Source: Prevotella sp. UBA4341 (GTDB lineage: Bacteria; Bacteroidota; Bacteroidia; Bacteroidales; Bacteroidaceae). Taken from it: a stretch of DNA of 5,047 bases. A program made the translations under genes and the position numbers. This document shows, piece by piece, positions 4,488 to 5,047 of this stretch; the stretch's first letter is position 1; each line of letters starts with the position of its first letter. The stretch covers positions 9,778 through 14,824 of the forward strand of contig DGTH01000079.1 of assembly GCA_002393705.1 (NCBI GenBank), read 5' to 3'. The notes beneath the pieces were generated by a model, which was not told the origin of the DNA, did no database searches, and saw only the letters and a list, made by a program, of their open reading frames with translations.

Positions 4488-5047
4488 TCACAATAACTCT
4501 TGCAGCCGCTTAAAGGCGGGGGCGAGTAGGGTGGTCTCCACCTCCTGCCCCGTGGGCGAACGGAAGATGCAGCGGCGCTGCTTGGGCAGTAGTTTGCTGA
4601 CGTTCTGAATGTTCAGCAGCGTGCTGCGGTCGGCACGTACGAAGCGGTCGGCCTCGAGCATCTTCTCCAGCGCACCCAGGCCGAGCAGCACGGTGTCGGT
4701 GGTGTGGAAGGTCACAATCTGCGAATAGTTGCCGTCGCCCTTGAAGTAGGCTACGTCCTTCAGCTCCACGACGATGGTGCCGCTGGCCGTGCGCAGCGTC
4801 AGCCGCTCGTTGTACGTCTTCTCCGTCATCTTGGCTATGTCCTGCAGGGTGTCGGGCGATGGGTGTTGGGTGATGACTTTCTGGCGAATGGCCTCAATGA
4901 GTTCTTCGCGCTGTCGCTTCTCACGCAGCAGACGGACCATCTTCTTTCGGTTGCGCCGTTTCTCGTACCAGCGAGCCAACAGCCAACACCCAACAGCCAA
5001 CACCCAGCACCCAACACCCAACACCCACCAGTGCTGCCACCAGCGCA
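4488..5047 (-). CDS. Membrane-anchored LytTR-family DNA-binding regulator, C-terminal part (5' end cut by window edge)
   Basis: LytTR domains bind DNA and regulate transcription, often within two-component or membrane-sensing systems. Visible are 185 residues, open to the right edge. They begin RWWQHWW, then a hydrophobic helix (VLGVGCW VLAVGCW LLARW) followed by a basic stretch (EKRRNRKK), as expected for the last transmembrane segment with a cytoplasmic tail. Next come a charged helical linker (MVRLLREKRQREELIEAIRQKV) and the LytTR domain in the last ~105 residues. That domain has ELKDVAYFKGDGNYSQIV, then LGALEKMLEADRFVRADRSTLLNIQNVSKL (the F.R.hRS.lvN signature, here RADRS), and a final LAPAFKRLQELL. 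A GTG inside the helix (5022-5024) could be taken as a start, but the frame is open beyond it and the true start probably lies outside the window. No response-regulator receiver domain is visible. The helix is encoded by a 7-bp tandem array. Confidence 0.9.
   Translation of the reverse strand, partial: RWWQHWWVLGVGCWVLAVGCWLLARWYEKRRNRKKMVRLLREKRQREELIEAIRQKVITQHPSPDTLQDIAKMTEKTYNERLTLRTASGTIVVELKDVAYFKGDGNYSQIVTFHTTDTVLLGLGALEKMLEADRFVRADRSTLLNIQNVSKLLPKQRRCIFRSPTGQEVETTLLAPAFKRLQELL
4854..4874. repeat. Three-unit heptamer array inside the LytTR gene
   Basis: Plus-strand units are GGGCGAT, GGGTGTT and GGGTGAT. Read on the minus strand they are ATCACCC, AACACCC and ATCGCCC, encoding ITQHPSP in the linker before the LytTR domain. 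The units combine the sequences of the 3129-3177 array (a rotation of ATCACCC) and the 4978-5026 array (AACACCC), but in opposite orientation. GGGTGTTGGGTG at 4861-4872 is an exact inverted repeat of 5015-5026. Confidence 0.75.
4978..5026. repeat. Heptanucleotide tandem array (AACACCC)x7 coding for the transmembrane helix
   Basis: Seven 7-bp units lie in register on the plus strand: AACAGCC, AACACCC, AACAGCC, AACACCC, AGCACCC, AACACCC, AACACCC (minus-strand GGGTGTT). Three units make 21 nt, so the protein shows a seven-residue repeat (VLGVGCW, VLAVGCW, LLARW). A 7-bp repeat reads as the same peptide, shifted, in all three frames, and all are hydrophobic here. Gain or loss of one unit shifts the downstream frame. 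Confidence 0.9.

Noticed and set aside
5022..5024. GTG as the true start of the LytTR gene
   Set aside because: It lies within the repeat array, the frame stays open to the right edge with RWWQHWW upstream, and no leader or A-tract precedes it. A longer N-terminal membrane region outside the window is more likely.

Overview
The window reads as chromosomal DNA of a Bacteroidota species, most likely a GC-rich member of the Prevotellaceae. The evidence is three-fold: leaders with A-tracts instead of Shine-Dalgarno sequences, promoters of the Bacteroidota type (TTTG ... TAnnTTTG), and protein styles typical of the group (a GTVDRVLH-type LacI regulator, a membrane LytTR regulator and a UxaA-type altronate dehydratase). 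All five genes lie on the minus strand. No RNA gene, insertion sequence, CRISPR array or phage gene was seen.

Read in the direction of transcription (right to left), the layout is as follows. (1) 4488-5047: the C-terminal part of a membrane-anchored LytTR DNA-binding protein, cut by the right edge. (2) 4241-4487: a 247-bp gap packed with short tandem and inverted repeats, ending in the lacI promoter. (3) 3170-4240: a complete LacI-family regulator. (4) 1607-3103: complete altronate dehydratase uxaA, 66 bp downstream of the regulator. (5) 727-1548: a 273-residue protein that looks like a nucleotidyltransferase-family (NTP_transf_5-like) relative without its catalytic core. (6) 1-644: the N-terminal 214 residues of the replicative helicase DnaB, with its own strong consensus promoter, cut by the left edge.

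The regulator and uxaA probably form one small hexuronate-catabolism unit. The regulator would sense a pathway sugar acid, and UxaA converts D-altronate to 2-keto-3-deoxygluconate in galacturonate breakdown. No promoter-like sequence is visible between lacI, uxaA and the 273-residue gene, so read-through transcription of all three is plausible. The remaining pathway genes (uxaB, uxaC, kdgK, eda) are not in the window. dnaB and the LytTR gene are functionally unrelated neighbours.

No new multi-gene system is evident. The most unusual signal is the repeated appearance of a 7-bp period: at least seven short tandem arrays with different unit sequences lie in the right-hand 2 kb. One of them (7 units, 49 bp) lies inside the LytTR coding sequence and encodes the transmembrane helix. 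Because 7 is not a multiple of 3, gain or loss of a single unit would truncate that protein before its DNA-binding domain.
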